From Valencia hispanica (lineage: Eukaryota; Chordata; Actinopteri; Cyprinodontiformes; Valenciidae): a DNA stretch of 64,000 bases. The translations under genes and the position numbers were made by a program. Positions 26,640 through 40,024 of the stretch are shown here, one piece after another. The stretch is from NCBI GenBank assembly GCA_963556495.2, contig OY747702.1:14906403-14970402 (forward strand), written 5' to 3'. The number at the start of each line of letters is the position of its first letter. Positions within the stretch are counted from its first letter, which is position 1. The notes under the pieces are model-generated. The model was not told where the DNA came from. It made no database searches and was given only the letters and a program-made list of their open reading frames with translations.

Positions 26640-27880
26640 AAAGACCTGCTAAGGATATATGGAGGCAAAAGTTCCAGGCTACTGGTAATTTCCCTTGTAA
26701 AGTGCTAAACATCAAAAATAAGTTCTTAAAGTTAAGCCAATGAGAAGTCAGTGGAACTAACTTTCCAGTGTTGTGACATGAGAATACATTAAAAACTTCA
26801 AGGAATACAGGCCAAAGCTTTGCAAGCACCACTAAATATGTAAAAAAAATAATCATAGTTTCATTGGGAAACTGCAACCAAATCCGCATTATTCAAAAAG
26901 CCACTTATTAGAAGTTCTGCTCTTTAACTCATCAAATTAGCTTCTAAACTGTGATTTAATGTTTACTTATGAACTGAGAGCGTGACTTCCCAACCTTAAA
27001 ACCTTTCTACTGCTAGCATTCATCCAGAACTGTTTGATAACATCAACATATACTGAACCTATTAATCCAATAAAAAAGCATCCCAAATAGAATTTAAACA
27101 GTTTTTTTAAGAAATGCATTGTGAACAGAGACTTGAAGTTCCTTTGACATGTTTGCTTAGGTTTGGCCTTTCTTATGGCCTGTTGTGTAATCAGGAGTCT
27201 TGCAGAAGCATTCTGAAGATCGTGTGGATGTTCAAAGCCGTTTTTCAACAAAAAAAAAGCTGAGCCAAATATCTGGTTTTTGTCACCTTAGACAAAAATC
27301 TGTCGGGGACAAAAACTAGTACTAAGCTTAATTAAGTTGGAGAAATTGGTTAGCCTTCCAGTTATTATTGGAATCTTGGCATCTGAGCAACAAATGTAGG
27401 TTAGATAAATTTTTCGGCTTGGAAGAGAATTGTAATTTAATATTATCTGAGCAGCAGTGATAAGAAATATCTTTACATTTGTTTAGAATCTGCTAATAAG
27501 AAGTTGATCTAAAATAAACAATAAGAGGCCTGATAAGAGTACCCTCCGGCACACTGTAGGTATTAAAAGCTGAGTTCAGGTCCAACGTAAGCGGAACAGA
27601 ACATTCCTCCACATAACTTCTCATCAACATGTCACTGGAGACTTTCACAAGTGCTATTTCGGTGTAATGCATTAAGCTGAAAATTATCTACCATTCTTTG
27701 TTTAAGGAAATCAATAAGCTATAATAAGTCAAAACATTTTTAGAACTATAGCAATGAACTGTGAGTTTAAAATAGATCTGTCACTGTAAAATCGATCTGG
27801 ATCAAGATGATAATGTTTAAGAATAGCTGAATGACAGTGTTCTTGAAAACACAGACTCTGAAAAAAATTATAAGAAAACA
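26640..27880 (-). mobile_element. Old, degraded L2-like LINE fragment
   Basis: Minus-strand translation across frameshifts gives weak but ordered matches to the L2 reverse transcriptase at 39-44 kb: a CESLQ..LVKV-like stretch with LDLNSAFNT near 27,570 (motif A), VPEGTLIRPLIVYF near 27,500 (motif B, normally VPQGSVLGPLL), LQNASARLL near 27,200 and SHWLNFKNLFLMF near 26,740. The stretch holding motif C is missing or unreadable. A fossil copy from a family diverged from the two younger L2 copies. Confidence 0.5.
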
Positions 27881-29308
27881 GGACAATACTTCGAATCAGA
27901 TCATTTCTGATCATTTCTAGCCCATTTATTTTGTTGTATCATGCACTATGGTTTATGCTTGATATGTTTGTCATTAATACCTTGTAGTTTGTCCAACTTT
28001 TAACATATGCCTTTTGGTTTAGCTTACTTTAGTAGTGTACATGTGGACAAACTGTGTTTGTCCTCTGTGTATTATGAGCCCATGTGTTCTGGATGAATTT
28101 TCCCCTCTGACCATTTTTCAATTCAGAAACACTAATATCCCCAAGACTCCTTTGGCCTAGTTATTAGGCAACCACACACACGCACACGCAAACATACCAT
28201 TTCCAGTTTAAATGAGTTCAGCCTTGCCTTTAGCATCAATTCCCACTCATGCCTTATTTCATTCACAGCTTCATTGCATAAGAAGACTTAATAGTCTGTG
28301 TGCATTCATTACTGAGTACCCCCATGTCTCTCGTAATTTTACCTTCATCTGTATGTCTTTGGAATCATTTGGCATCTCCTACGCTGGACCAGACTGATGG
28401 ATGCTACTGCATGTATTTTTTTTCTGTTGATCTTTTCTGCCTTTGTGTCACAGTGAAAGTCAGCAATGCAAAGCGCTTGCCGTAAACTCATATTGGCTTC
28501 ATAATCTGAATGCAATGGATGAGTGGAAATGCACATCAAAGCAGAATGTATGAACTGTGGCACACCTGCTTTAAGATTTTGGGGATTCGTACAGCATGGA
28601 TAAATAAGCCATTAGCAAAACCTTGTAAGACGCAAACCTTTCCTCTGTCCAACAACAGGATGCAATCATTGTCTGTCTGCACATGCAGAAAGCTAGGATA
28701 CAAGTGCATGATAAATGTACAAAATAAAAGAATCAATAATGCACTAGTCTGTGCTGTTGGTTATTTCAGGTAAAAAAAAGATTAGATTTAGTTTTCAGGT
28801 GTATTATGTTCAGACTAAATAGCTTTCTTCTGTTAACGTTGATACTGAAACACTTTTCAAAGAGAATCTGTCGCACTAAGCTCAATCTAGTTACTTTCAG
28901 CATGTAACTTCCCCTGGTAGAGTAAGTGGAACTTATTATTAGAAGCCCCAGATATGAGGGTGCGTGCTTTTAGCGAGACACAAATATTTATTCTAATTTG
29001 TGCATCTTATTTGAAAATCAGAAAAGAAATGGGTTCTTGGGTTGCCCTGTTCTTCTGAGAGATGAAGGGATCATTTGAATGCTTTTTTTCCATCAGGACC
29101 AACTTAGAACAGTTAGAAATAGTTGGAAGTGCTTGGATCCAGGAAGACATATGGACTGTATTGTGCCAAATGGTTACTATTTATACTTTTATAGCAGTCA
29201 TATCAATAGAACTTGTTATATCACAGCATTAGGAGTTGAGTCTTTTAGAGCATGTCTTCTTCTTCGTCGCAGCATCAATCTGGGTTATGACAAATTCTGT
29301 TTTTTTCC
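27881..29308. other. Unassigned sequence
   Basis: No gene or classified repeat recognised; several 60-90-codon frames overlap on both strands without known motifs. Confidence 0.4.
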
Positions 29309-29405
29309 ATCCATCCATCCATCCATCCATCGGAATCTATCTCTGTTAAATAGCAATAGTGGAGGCACACCCTTGACAGATTGTCTGTCCATTCCAAGTC
29401 CGACA
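29309..29405 (+). repeat. (CATC)n with possible degraded CATCC-type repeat
   Basis: Six CATC units are followed by GGAGGCACACCCTTGACAGA and TTGTCTGTCCATTCC, which loosely match the 'ggtacaccctggacaggt...ccagtccat' part of the CATCC family. Confidence 0.45.
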
Positions 29406-30967
29406 CAAAACAATGCTCTCAAAACTTCAAGTTTTGCTCAAAGTTGCTCAAAGTTGTTAAATAAAATAGAATGCATTTATATGTGGAAGTAATTCAGACA
29501 ATTAAGAGAAAGGTCCTGCGTGTTTGGGGAGAACATATTAATTTAACGCAAAAAGGCTCCATTGCTAATCTGAGCAGGTAACTTGGACCTTAATCTTCTC
29601 CTATTCATAGCAGTTTTTTTTGTTTGTTTGTTTGTTTTTTTTAGAATTTTTCAAGTTCGACGAAACCCATGGGGGACAATAATGGATTGGTTTATACAAT
29701 GTCGACTCAGAAAAATAAAGCAAGAAAAGTACAGAAATAATAATTTTTTTTCCCCCACCAGAATATAGATGCAGCTTTTGTATCCTTGTGGTAAGTGACG
29801 GATACATTTGTGGTTTTATTTCTGCTGAGTGTGTAACCTGTTGCTTTGTTGTGCAGCGCCATCCTTTTACTGGCAATTTTATTTTGCATGTCCACGAGCA
29901 CAGTCACCGTGGTCACAAAAAACCTGGCTCCACACGCGCAGCTCCAAAGACCCAGACAGGCACAGATAACGAAATTTAGGGTTCTCAGGCTTTCAGTCGA
30001 ATGGAGAGTTAAATAGATTAGGAGTTATAAATTAGGCAATAGTCATTAAATAACGATCCGTTTTATATTCTAAGTGGATCTTTAAGTTTGTCGAGTATTG
30101 AAAAAAGAACCATCTTTTCCTATCTAAATCAACTGAACGAACAACAGAGACTAACATTAGAATTAAGACAAATGCAGCTGTTCAACACACAATAAAGCTT
30201 ATTACGCTTATTAATCCAAAGGGATGCAGGCCCATGCGTTGACCCAAAGCTGATACAAGCAACGACTCTCAATCCTACATGCTGAAAACAATTACCGCTA
30301 GTTGTCGCTAGTCATGTGTAAAATTCAGATCAGCTGACATGACACAGAAACACAAAAATACTTGAGAGAAAGGTTGATTAAACTGCAAGACATATGACTA
30401 AATTTAGTCTTTGTTTTTTTATAAATACCTGTAGATCATTACGTCTTTCTTTACCAAATGATCTCCTCACATTCAATTAGCATAACACAACCAGACATCA
30501 GTTGATTCCTGTTCTTTTCACTTGATGTAAACTGATGGTTTCCTGTCCGGATGAGTGATAGACAGCAGAAAACAGTTTATTTCTTCTTCTCCCCATCGGT
30601 CTCTCTGTCTTTCTACGTAATGAGGTTCTCTTTAATTACATTTTAATGGGCTGGAAACAGCTGCTGCTGCTTTATATCTCTGTAAATGTGATGCTGCGCT
30701 CCCTCATCTCTTACTCCTCGTTATTTCTGTGTCAAGACACCACCACCTTTTAAACTGTCCTGTATCCAGTCCTCCGACACACTGTATGGTTATGGTTGAA
30801 GATCTTAAACTAAATAGGGTTTGTGAATCATTCTGAACTTTCATTTTTACAAAGAACTACAATTTGATTTATGTAGATTCAGTAGATTTTGCTACACTGT
30901 TGTAATTTGATTATAATAATGTGTTGCAGAACTTAGACTGCTTGTCTAAATTGAAGAAATACTAAGA
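29406..30967. other. Unassigned sequence
   Basis: No gene recognised. A block at 30.59-30.76 kb is A+T-rich but non-repetitive and has homeobox-like TAATTA/ATTAAT cores (see findings). Confidence 0.4.
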
Positions 30968-31265
30968 TTATTGGGGCTAGCAAAATTATTCACACCCTTG
31001 CATGTTTTGGTCGCGTTTCAACCACTAATGCCCATGTATTTTATTGGGATTTTCTATTGGTGATGTATAAAGAAAATGATACATGGTAAAAATGAAAAAG
31101 TTGGTGATTCGGACAACTCTCAGAGCCTCCTTCAATCCATTTTCCTAAAATGCCAAGAGCGTTGCACAACTGGAAACCGACCAAGACAAGGAGATCCACC
31201 TAAACTGACAGGCAGAGCAAGAAGGGCAACAATCAGAGAAGAAACCAATGGGCCAACGGTAATCA
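30968..31265 (+). mobile_element. Tc1-like transposon fragment (5' part)
   Basis: Contains CAAAATTATTCACACCCTTG and TGTATTTTATTGGGATTTTC, the terminal region of the common fish Tc1 family, followed by sequence for the linker of the DNA-binding domain (RPRQGDPPKLTGRARRA-like, about 31,178-31,230). It then breaks off where a LINE tail begins. Same family as at 11.59 and 47.43 kb. Confidence 0.65.
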
Positions 31266-31279
31266 GGTCAGATCACATC

Positions 31280-31745
31280 AGTAAGGTTTTATTGCCATAT
31301 GTGTGAAGAGGTACACATTAGGATATTGCTGCGGTACTTTGTGCAAACATAAAATAAACACTTCTAAGTATGCAATAAATAAAAATAAAAAGCAAAATGG
31401 GGTAAACGGATTAATATAGACTGTACATGAGTGCAGGTTATGATCAGTGCAAAATCACACAGGTGCAAAAACACAACACAAGGTCAGGTGACTGAAACAG
31501 AGCAGGTGGTGGGAACAGTCTTAGGGTTATTGTTCATGAGTCCAACAGCAGAGGGGAAGAAACTGTTCTTATGGCGAGAGGTTCTGGTCCAAATGGACCG
31601 GAGCCTCCTGCCTGAGGGGAGCAGGTCAAACAGTCTGTGTCCAGGGTGAGAAGGGTCGGCTGTGATCCGACCTGCACGCCCAACTGTCCTGGAGGTGTAC
31701 AGGTCCTGTATAGATGGGAGTCTGCAGCCAATCACCTTCTCACCT
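31280..31745 (-). mobile_element. LINE 3' fragment (CR1/Rex1-like)
   Basis: A 95-codon minus-strand frame (31484-31768) encodes a conserved LINE C-terminus: LPSIQDLYTSRTVGRAG, ITADPSHPGHRLFDLLPS and GRRLRSIWTRTSRHKNSFFP. Downstream lies a short A+T-rich 3' untranslated part ending near TTTTATTGCCATATGTG. The rest of the element is absent (5' truncation). It directly follows the truncated Tc1 fragment, so it may have inserted there. Confidence 0.65.
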
Positions 31746-34363
31746 AAGGTTTTTGATAAAATCACCATGGGATGGGCAATATGAGCCTAAGGTTTTATCA
31801 CAATATTTTGACATATTGATTGGAAAAACAAAAGTGGGAATACAAAAATATCTCCAACTTCTATTCAGACATTTTTATGTCTGGCTGTGACTGCATGTCT
31901 CTGCGATCATAGCCCCATACACATGAATGCTGTTTTTAGAAAAACATCCATTTTGTAAAAAGGCTTTGTGATTGTTATCACCAAACAACACACTGTAGTG
32001 GCATGTTTATCATATTAATGAATTTATTGATTCTTATTGATCCTCTCATTAACCGAACCAACAGTGGAGAAAAAAGTAAAAGTAACAGGCCAGACAATAC
32101 AGTCAGACAATACAGGGAGTTTTGAGGACTCATTAATTGGAATAAATCATTGTTATGATGAATGCAAATTATTATCATGATGCATTTTGCACAATAATAA
32201 TATGATAAATTCACAATAATAACATGATAAATTCAATCGCTAAAATAACCTTACTTTTATTTGACCCTTTTATGGTAATTCTAGAAGAGCTGTAGAGAAT
32301 CATGTCAACAAGATAAGCATTAGTTAACGGAAATTTTGAGCTATACATGATGCAGGGATGCTTTTCTTCAGCAAGGACAGAGAAGATGGTCAAAGCTGAT
32401 GAATAGAAGATCATAGACATCAAACCTGGAAGACTTTTATACATGTTTACCCCTCAAAAGTAAAAAAAAATGAAATGAAAAAGTAAATTTAAAGAGACAA
32501 AAACACTGTGAATATACAGAAGGTTGTATAACTATTATTATGACTCGCCATCTCCAAGAATCCCCTGAATGCTTTCTGCTTAAGGCTGATCATTCACACA
32601 GAAAGTCCTTTGGTATCTTCCACGGAGTTCCTCAAGACAGAGACAGATTTTTATAATCGATGACCCGTTGCTGGTCTTGTCTGCTCAGAACTGATTGAAT
32701 GAAGTAATGGGGAAGCCAATGGTCACAGAGGCTGCAGGACAGCCAAAGTGGATGCTGTGGAAAATGAAAATAAATCTTTATACTGCTTTCCAGTAACAGT
32801 CCTTGTTATTAAAAGACTTATGTATTTGAAAACGTTCCTTTTTTACTCTAAAAGTCAGCATTTTTTTTATATTTTATATATTACGGTATGTTAACATACA
32901 TTCTGAACCCATAACCGCTCTGAGCCTACAGATGTCCACAAAACCAGTTACCATTATTGTGCCTGATTGTTGTTATTACAATGATAGCTTTTGCTCTTAC
33001 AGGATGCATGTATAATATCCATGTCACCTGTAGCCTTGAAGCTATAATTGACTGCTATTATAAAGCTTAAATTGTTGCAAAAAAGCCTGACAACAGGCAG
33101 GTGGTTCCATGGATCGGTGCATTTCTCATCTATCCATCAGGTGCCTCAACAGAAACTCTTTCTGTTGTCCAGTTTCACTCAGTTGTGCTCCCTGGAGCTC
33201 AGAAATCCAGTCTTGTCAAATAGGAGATGAGCTTAAAATAAACTTCAGTCTTTCTCAGTGATACTGATACCTTGTTTTGCTTACCACAGATGTAAAGAGG
33301 CATCAGTGAGGTCAGATCAGTCTATTAAATGGGGTTCATTGTCAAATGAGCAAGAGGATTCAAAAGAACTTTAATACCTGATCAGATGTTGGGAAAATGT
33401 TTTGCTTTTGTTCAGGATCTTTGTAGAAAAGCAAATCATTTCAAAGAGGAAATTATCTCGATTAGTTTTGGTTCATAAATTTAAGTTTTACCACATGAAA
33501 TGCTCGATGGATTCACTCCTGTTATAGGATGCAAACTAAAGATAGGCCAGTATCTGACATCTAAAGCAGAACACAACTGTTCAGTGAGATTACGATCTAA
33601 AATATCCCACGCTCATACAAAAAAAGTCAGAGCAAAGCAAAAAAATGAACTGAAATGTGCCAAAGACTTTTTTAACATTGTGTGAAAATCTATAACACAT
33701 TTTCTGCTCTGCATCCAAGCATAATTTGAAAAAGCAAGTGTTCAGAGTGGTGTCCCTGTTTGTGCAAAGAAGAGGGAAAACTACTCACTCTTCAACTGCA
33801 TTGACCGAATGAAACGACTCACTTATTCACGCTCAAGTAGAGGAAGAGAGTTTGATAGTCCCCTAAGCAGTGGGAGATTCCCAACTGTCTGATGGACTTC
33901 AGCAATTTGCAGATAATAATCAACTAATGAAGAAAAATAGATACATGGAGTTCAGAGGACAAGAAACTAGAGATGCATCAAGAGGTTGTCTGGTGACTAA
34001 ATCAGCCTAAATTGTTTAACCCCACTGGTTGGAAACTCAGAAATCCAATATTTCCAGATCATTGAAAGCACCATAAGTTGTTGCTATACTGAAAAAACAG
34101 ACCTTTGTAACCTTGAATAGTACTTAATAAAATAATCTAAAGTGTGAGTAAATATATAAGTTAAAGAGTGAAATAAAAGAAAGATTTCACTCAAACCAGA
34201 ATACCTACTTTATTTCATTAACAAATACAACTCAATTGTAATGATTGGAACTTAACCATTAGTTCAGTACTGCATCCTGTGCATGTGTCACCATCAGTGT
34301 GCTGCTGATCTCGCGGTGATTTTGGCGAATTTGTATGAAGAAAATGAAAACCTACCACTTTAT
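31746..34363. other. Unassigned; possible hAT-type end near 31.77 kb
   Basis: GGGATGGGCAATATGAGCC at about 31,767-31,785 is similar to common fish hAT-like ends, with A+T-rich sequence to about 32.23 kb. The remainder shows no gene or classified repeat. Confidence 0.35.
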
Positions 34364-34522
34364 TCCGGGTTAACAATGCATTGTAACGCGCGTTACTGAC
34401 ATTTGTACCGAGTAAAATATTAAATTTTTCCCCCCAGTAATGCCTTACATTACCGCGTTACAGCAGAAATCAATGCATTACAGTAATTAATTACTTTTGT
34501 AACGCGTTACTCCCAACACTGG
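34364..34522 (-). repeat. Fish interspersed repeat ending AACGCGTTACTCCCAACACT
   Basis: The segment is full of GTAACGCGTTAC-type blocks and ends GCGTTACTCCCAACACTGG, a frequently seen teleost repeat (complement CCAGTGTTGGGAGTAACGCG). Probably non-autonomous; class not determined. Confidence 0.6.
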
Positions 34523-35723
34523 TCACCGTCACATGTCCATCAGGACGACGAGGAGGGAAATTGCACACTAGGTAAGCTATTGTTTAAAATTCAACTAATA
34601 TTTTACATTAAATACAATGTAACAAAGGTGTTAGAATTTAACACAACTTTTCAAGTGTTTTTTAGCTTTGAAGCCTGGGTAAAATGCACTTAAAGGTGGT
34701 GGTTAAAATTTACTTAATATACTTTATAAACTGAGCGCAAATTGTCACACCAATTGTATTGGTTACATTGTAACAGGTTATTCTTATAATGTACCAGCAC
34801 AGTTGGACACCACTGCACAGGGGATATTTAATTGTGCAGAGAAGGCACCTTATACGTGAATACCAAAGATATTAACACCAAACAAGGGTTAAACCATGAT
34901 CTTGATCTTTTCCAAGTCGTATGAACTCATCTACCAATATTTAAGTGAAAGGATAATATCAGAATAACATCAATCTCAGGATCAACGCCGGTTACAAATG
35001 AAAGCACCGTTTTGCAGAAGGTGAATGTGTTTATACTGGTCGCTTCTGATTCCTGGTGTGTGTGTGTGTGTCCCATTGTTTCTAAGTGTGTCAAGGTGAC
35101 TGGCTGGGGGTTAATAGCTACTGACCCATACAGTGGCTCAGAATTGGACTTTTAAAGTACACATTCACTCTCACACACATAGAACATTTCATCTTTCCCT
35201 AAACTGTCCAGGTCCTGGCCTGTCCAAATTGTCTTGACCGTGTCCAAATCAAGGATTAACACACACGTGTGATGAAGTGTGTGTCTGTGACTACTTATGC
35301 TTCCAGTAGGAACAGATTTGTTCATTTTTATTGTATATAATATATTTTCTTTCTTTCAGAAGATGTGAATTAATTGTAAACACCTAAAACAAAAGTTAAA
35401 AGGTTCTTATTAGAGTCTGTAAGATCATTACGATTCACTAAGAGAAACATTGAGAAAATACTATTGATTATACTTTTTTGTTGTCAGTAAGACATTGCCT
35501 TTTTGCTAAATCTATACTATTACAGAAGGCATAGTAAGGCATAAGATTTGCATAATTGTCTATAATAAAAGTTGATCACATATTTGTTTGTTCGACTTAG
35601 AGGTATAGCTAACTTTGGTCAGAGTCAGTTTTAAAGTTTTCCAATGCTACTAGTCTCCATTCTAAGGTGTGCTAGGTGACTTTAAGGTGTAGCTTGGTAA
35701 AAAGTAGGACTGAACAAGCATGT
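34523..35723. other. Unassigned A+T-rich DNA
   Basis: A short (GT)n run occurs at about 35,058-35,072. No gene recognised. Confidence 0.4.
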
Positions 35724-37093
35724 TACAAAGCTCAGCATAAATGAGTATACCCCACCAGATTTGTCAGAAAACCTTTAGTTTCCTTTCAGAATCAACATGT
35801 TCTATGGGGTATTATACTACAAAAAATACCCACAAATGTGGGCCATTGGTTGCAAACAAGATTTGTTCATTTGCACACACAAACAATTTGGCAACAAATT
35901 AATTTAGCCCATGTTGCAAAGCTGAGTACAACACGGTTAAAATCTTGGGAGAAAGTGTCAATTTTTAATCAACCAAAATTCTGCCATAGGTAAGTCTAAT
36001 TAGTTATTTAAGATGTGTCCAGCAGACAGGTGATTATAAAAGGGCATTGCTTAAAAAAGACAACCCCTCTTCCATTCCACCATATGGAGGAGAAATGCCA
36101 CAAAACCTGAGAAAGGAAATAATGTCTCTACACAAAAAGGTGAGGGCCACAAGAAAAATAGCAAGGCTTTACAAATCAGTCATAGTATAATAGCAAAGGT
36201 GATACAAGAAAGATGGAAGCACAACCATCTCACAGAGACATCCAGGCCGTCCACGGAAGTGGATATTTCGACTGGAGCGTCTTCTGATGAGAAGGGTTGA
36301 AAAGAATCGCCTTGCAAGTTCACTGCAGTTGGCTAAAGAAGTTGAAAGCCGAACTGGAGTGACTGTTCCCATGTGACACCATCCAGCACACACTGCAGAG
36401 GAAGGGCATGGATGGGTATCGTCCATGAAGGAAACCTCTTCTAAAGCCCAGGCTCAATAAAGCACGGCTAGATTTTCAAGGCTGTGTTGATGTTGAAAAA
36501 GATTACGTCTACTGAGACGAAGATCACAGTTTTTTGAACTAATGGCTTCAAAACTGTATGGTGTTGCAATGATGTGGATTTCAAAGAACAATGCATGGTG
36601 CCTACAGTGAAAAATGGTGGCAGCAGTATCCTTACATGGGACTGCATGAGTGCTGCTGGTGTCAGGGAGCTGCATTTCATTGACTGTATCCTGAATTCAC
36701 AGATGTATTGCTCTATACTCAAAGGTAAAATGTTTGGTCCCTTGGCCCCTTGTTCCTACATGACAATGATCCAAAACACACATCTTGAAGCTACTGTTGC
36801 ATTTCTGAAGAATAACAGGGTGTAGGTGATTGAATGGCCAAGTAGGTGTCCTGACCTGAACCTAGTCGAACACCTATGGGGAATTCTGAAGAGACAAGTT
36901 TAGCATCACTCTCCATCCAGCATTTGGATTCTAACACATGTTGTTCTTGAAAAAAAGAAATGTTGCAGTGTGTTGCCATTGTTCATTCCATGTGTAGAAG
37001 ACTTCCTGCAGTCCTTAAAACCATGGCGGTCATTCAAAATACAAGACGTAGTTTTTGTTGTGGGGTGTATTCATCTTTGCTTTAACTACAGTA
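35724..37093 (+). mobile_element. Near full-length, inactive Tc1-like transposon
   Basis: About 1.37 kb. The left terminal region reads GCATAAATGAGTATACCCCA; the right, inverted, reads GCAAAGATGAATACACCCCA: imperfect inverted repeats (about 17 of 22 positions agree). TA dinucleotides sit at both borders, as expected for Tc1/mariner target sites. The plus-strand interior encodes a transposase that is broken throughout. Confidence 0.75.
36070..37040 (+). pseudogene. Tc1-like DDE transposase pseudogene
   Basis: Several frames carry pieces of a Tc1 transposase in the right order: HPGRPRKW (GRPR linker between the two helix-turn-helix parts, about 36,238-36,262), an RRVEKNRLASSLQLAKEVE second HTH stretch, GGSSILTWDCM (about 36,611), LHDNDPKHT (about 36,757-36,786, second catalytic Asp) and CPDLNPVEHLWG (about 36,849-36,884, third acidic residue Glu). 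Many stops and frameshifts separate them. It cannot make a protein, though it may still supply ends usable by related transposases. I could not place the first catalytic Asp confidently. Confidence 0.75.
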
Positions 37094-38708
37094 AAACTGC
37101 AGCTTTTGCGATCTAAGACAAGTTATATAATTATCCTTGAGTTCATGTTATATAGTTAAATGTTCCATGAAATTTAGCCTGAAAATGTTGGAAATTCTTC
37201 TTGCATTTATTGAGATATTGATTAAAATTGTACTTTCTGAGGCGATGTACTGATTTATCTATAGGTGTGTAAATACCATCTAATGTGATGATAAAGTGTA
37301 ACGTCCTTCAATGTTAATACTAGAGTGTTTTTTTTTACCACATTGTAAAATAATTTAAATCTAACCTCAAGTGTAGGAAAACAGCCTGGTTCTCTGTCCG
37401 ACTTCTTTTTTCTGTCTTTCCTTTTTGTGGATTTGCATATTCACATTTCCTGCTACTAGTTTTTATTTTGTGTTTTGTGAAGGCTCTCTTTTTATCATAA
37501 CTTCTCATTCCTTTGCTGCTAAGTCTGCATTTAGGTCCTTCACCATTACACCAAACCACGACAGGTCCATTAAAAACTGTAAATTAAACATCTTGATCAC
37601 TTTCCATTCAATAAGGAGGATAAAAGTATGCTGTGTGAATAAGTTGCTCAGTTGTACACAGATGAGTGTGTTTGTCTTGAGAGTGCAATGTTCTAAAGCA
37701 CCCGAAGCATACATGCTCACACACAAACAGTGTCATTAGTTGGATGCTATAGAACAAGCGCTTCCATTTGGAACCCCAGAGTGCATTTAATCCTGGGAAT
37801 AGCTGCAGGTCAGGAAGCAGAAACACTGGCTTCAGTGTGTGTGCGTGTGTGCGTGTGTTTGTGTGTGTTTGTGCCAGTTTGGCCATTGCTGTGTCAGAGT
37901 AGTAGGTTTTTGCAAGTTTTGCCCCTGAGTCTAATTGAGTTTTCAAGGAGCTCCTATACTTTGAAGGATGCTGGTGTGTTTGTTTGGTAAGAGAGGGTTG
38001 GAGGTTACCACTTCATGGTGTATGAGGCTTTTAGCTGGCAAATGCAAAATTTTCTTTCTTTTGTAGTTTTAGCTTTTCATGTAAAAATAAATAAAATCAG
38101 ATGAAATGTATTGCTGGCATAAAGACCTGGCTAACAGAAATACTGTTCTCCTCAATTTGACTTTACTCTTTTCAACGGTATAATGTTTTAATGTGCTTTT
38201 ATCTGTATTTCCCAGGAAGGCTATCATGTTTTGTAGCAAGGACTGTTTTGCAAAAAGGTAAACTTTTTTTTAATTATGGCTGAAAGGGTTAGTGTGTGAC
38301 AAGCAGACATGAGTTTACAAATGTCAGCAAACACAATACCCAGAACAGTTGTCTCTCTCATCTTTAGCGACTTTAATGGAACCTATAGTCAAAATACAAG
38401 GTAATATTTAAAAAACATTATTCAGTTTGCTGATATGGCCAGACATAAATTTCAAAAGGAGCGGCAAATGCAAATAAGGTGGATCAGTGTCATCCATGAC
38501 ATGTTGCTGTGGAATATTGTCTGTGGCCATCTCTGTCTGGCCATAATGTTAAAAAGCCAGGGAGAGATGATTTTTGCCGATTATGATTGATAGAAGACAT
38601 GATTTTAACTTCTTCCATCTCTCTCTGCTCTTTGGTCCTGCTCTGCATTCATGAATCCCCTCCCTTTTCAACTCCTCTGGGATTGTAGTTCAAGTATTAT
38701 TTGAGCTT
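37094..38708. other. Unassigned; includes a GT-rich run
   Basis: A TG/GT-rich stretch lies at about 37,835-37,870. No gene or classified repeat found. Confidence 0.4.
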
Positions 38709-39304
38709 TTTAGGCCACGTCCACACGAAGCCGGTGGGTTCCCTATCTGATCTTTTTTTTTCCTCGTTCAAAAAAAAAATTCCGTAAACACGGCATCGTC
38801 TCAAGAAATAGCTGCGTCCACACAAAACCACTGAAACCGACTGAAAACGGTGTAGTGTATATGCCAGACCAGTAGGGGGCGCTGTAATTCTGCCACAGAG
38901 ATACACTATACATGGAGAAGAAGACTTTGAGCATGCGCATAACCTTGGACGCTGTATACGAACCAAGTATAAATTTATAACAAAGCAATAGATTTTGCTG
39001 TAATAAAGCTAGTAGGCTTAGTAGCTTCTGCAGCACAAACAAAATCATGTAGTCCACCATTATTGTTGTTGCAGTTACATGTGACGCAGCCGAAACGTGA
39101 TGTGATTACATCATCGTTTCACAAAATATACGGATTGGCTGTACACACGAAACCGCAAGAGTGTCGTTTTCAGATTTATCCACTTTGGGACCCGGTTTCA
39201 AAAAATAGCGGTTTCAGTCTCCGAAAACGCCGGATCCGTGTGGACGAAACGCTAATACGATAAAAAATTTATACGTATACAGTGATACCGTGGACGGGTC
39301 CTTA
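38709..39304 (+). mobile_element. MITE with TAGGCCACGTCCACACG-type ends
   Basis: The left end is TAGGCCACGTCCACACGAAG; the right end, inverted, reads CTAAGGACCCGTCCACGG. Subterminal blocks GTCCACACAAAACC and CCGTGTGGACGAAACGC are also mutually inverted. About 595 bp with no transposase. A very common teleost short DNA-element type; superfamily not assigned. Its right border meets the L2 3' tail exactly. Confidence 0.7.
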
Positions 39305-40024
39305 GATTCAATTCAATTTTCAATGCAGTTTATTTATATAGCGCCAATTCACAACAGATGTCATCTCAAGGCACTTAACAAGAAGCTATATCAATACATT
39401 TATACAAACATTCCAGTCAGTTAAAAAGTTTCCTATTTATGGAATCCCAGCAGATTGCGTCAGTCATTGGCGTGAGGTTGGGCCCCGTTGATGCAGACTT
39501 TCCAACCACAGCAATCCTTCAGCAATCCCTCATACTGAGCAAGCATGTAGCGACGGTGGAGAGGAAAAACTCCCCTTTAACAGGAAGAAACCTCCAACAG
39601 AACCAGGCTCAGTAGGAGCGGTCATCTGCCAAGACCGTCTGGGGGTTTGAGAAGACAGAGCAGAAACACAGAAGGAACAGAAGATCTGATATAAGAGAAC
39701 TTTCTATGTTACAGAAAGTAAAAAGTTGATAACAGGACACAGTGGATGTTCAGTTACTGGGAGCATCATCCCAGTCGATGCCCCCCGTCCAACAGGGCAT
39801 TGCAGCCAAGCAGGATACCAGACCAGGTATATCTTCTATGGAGAGAAAAACACTGAGAGAAAACAAAGTTAACAGTCGAAATAACAGAATGTACTGTAAT
39901 ACAACTGGAGAGTAGTAGTAGAAAAGGAAGTAGCAGAGTCAAGAAAATTGGTAAGTCTGTCCTCCATCAGTCTAAACCTATAGCAGCATAACTACAGAGA
40001 TATCTCAGGATGACCTAAGCCACT

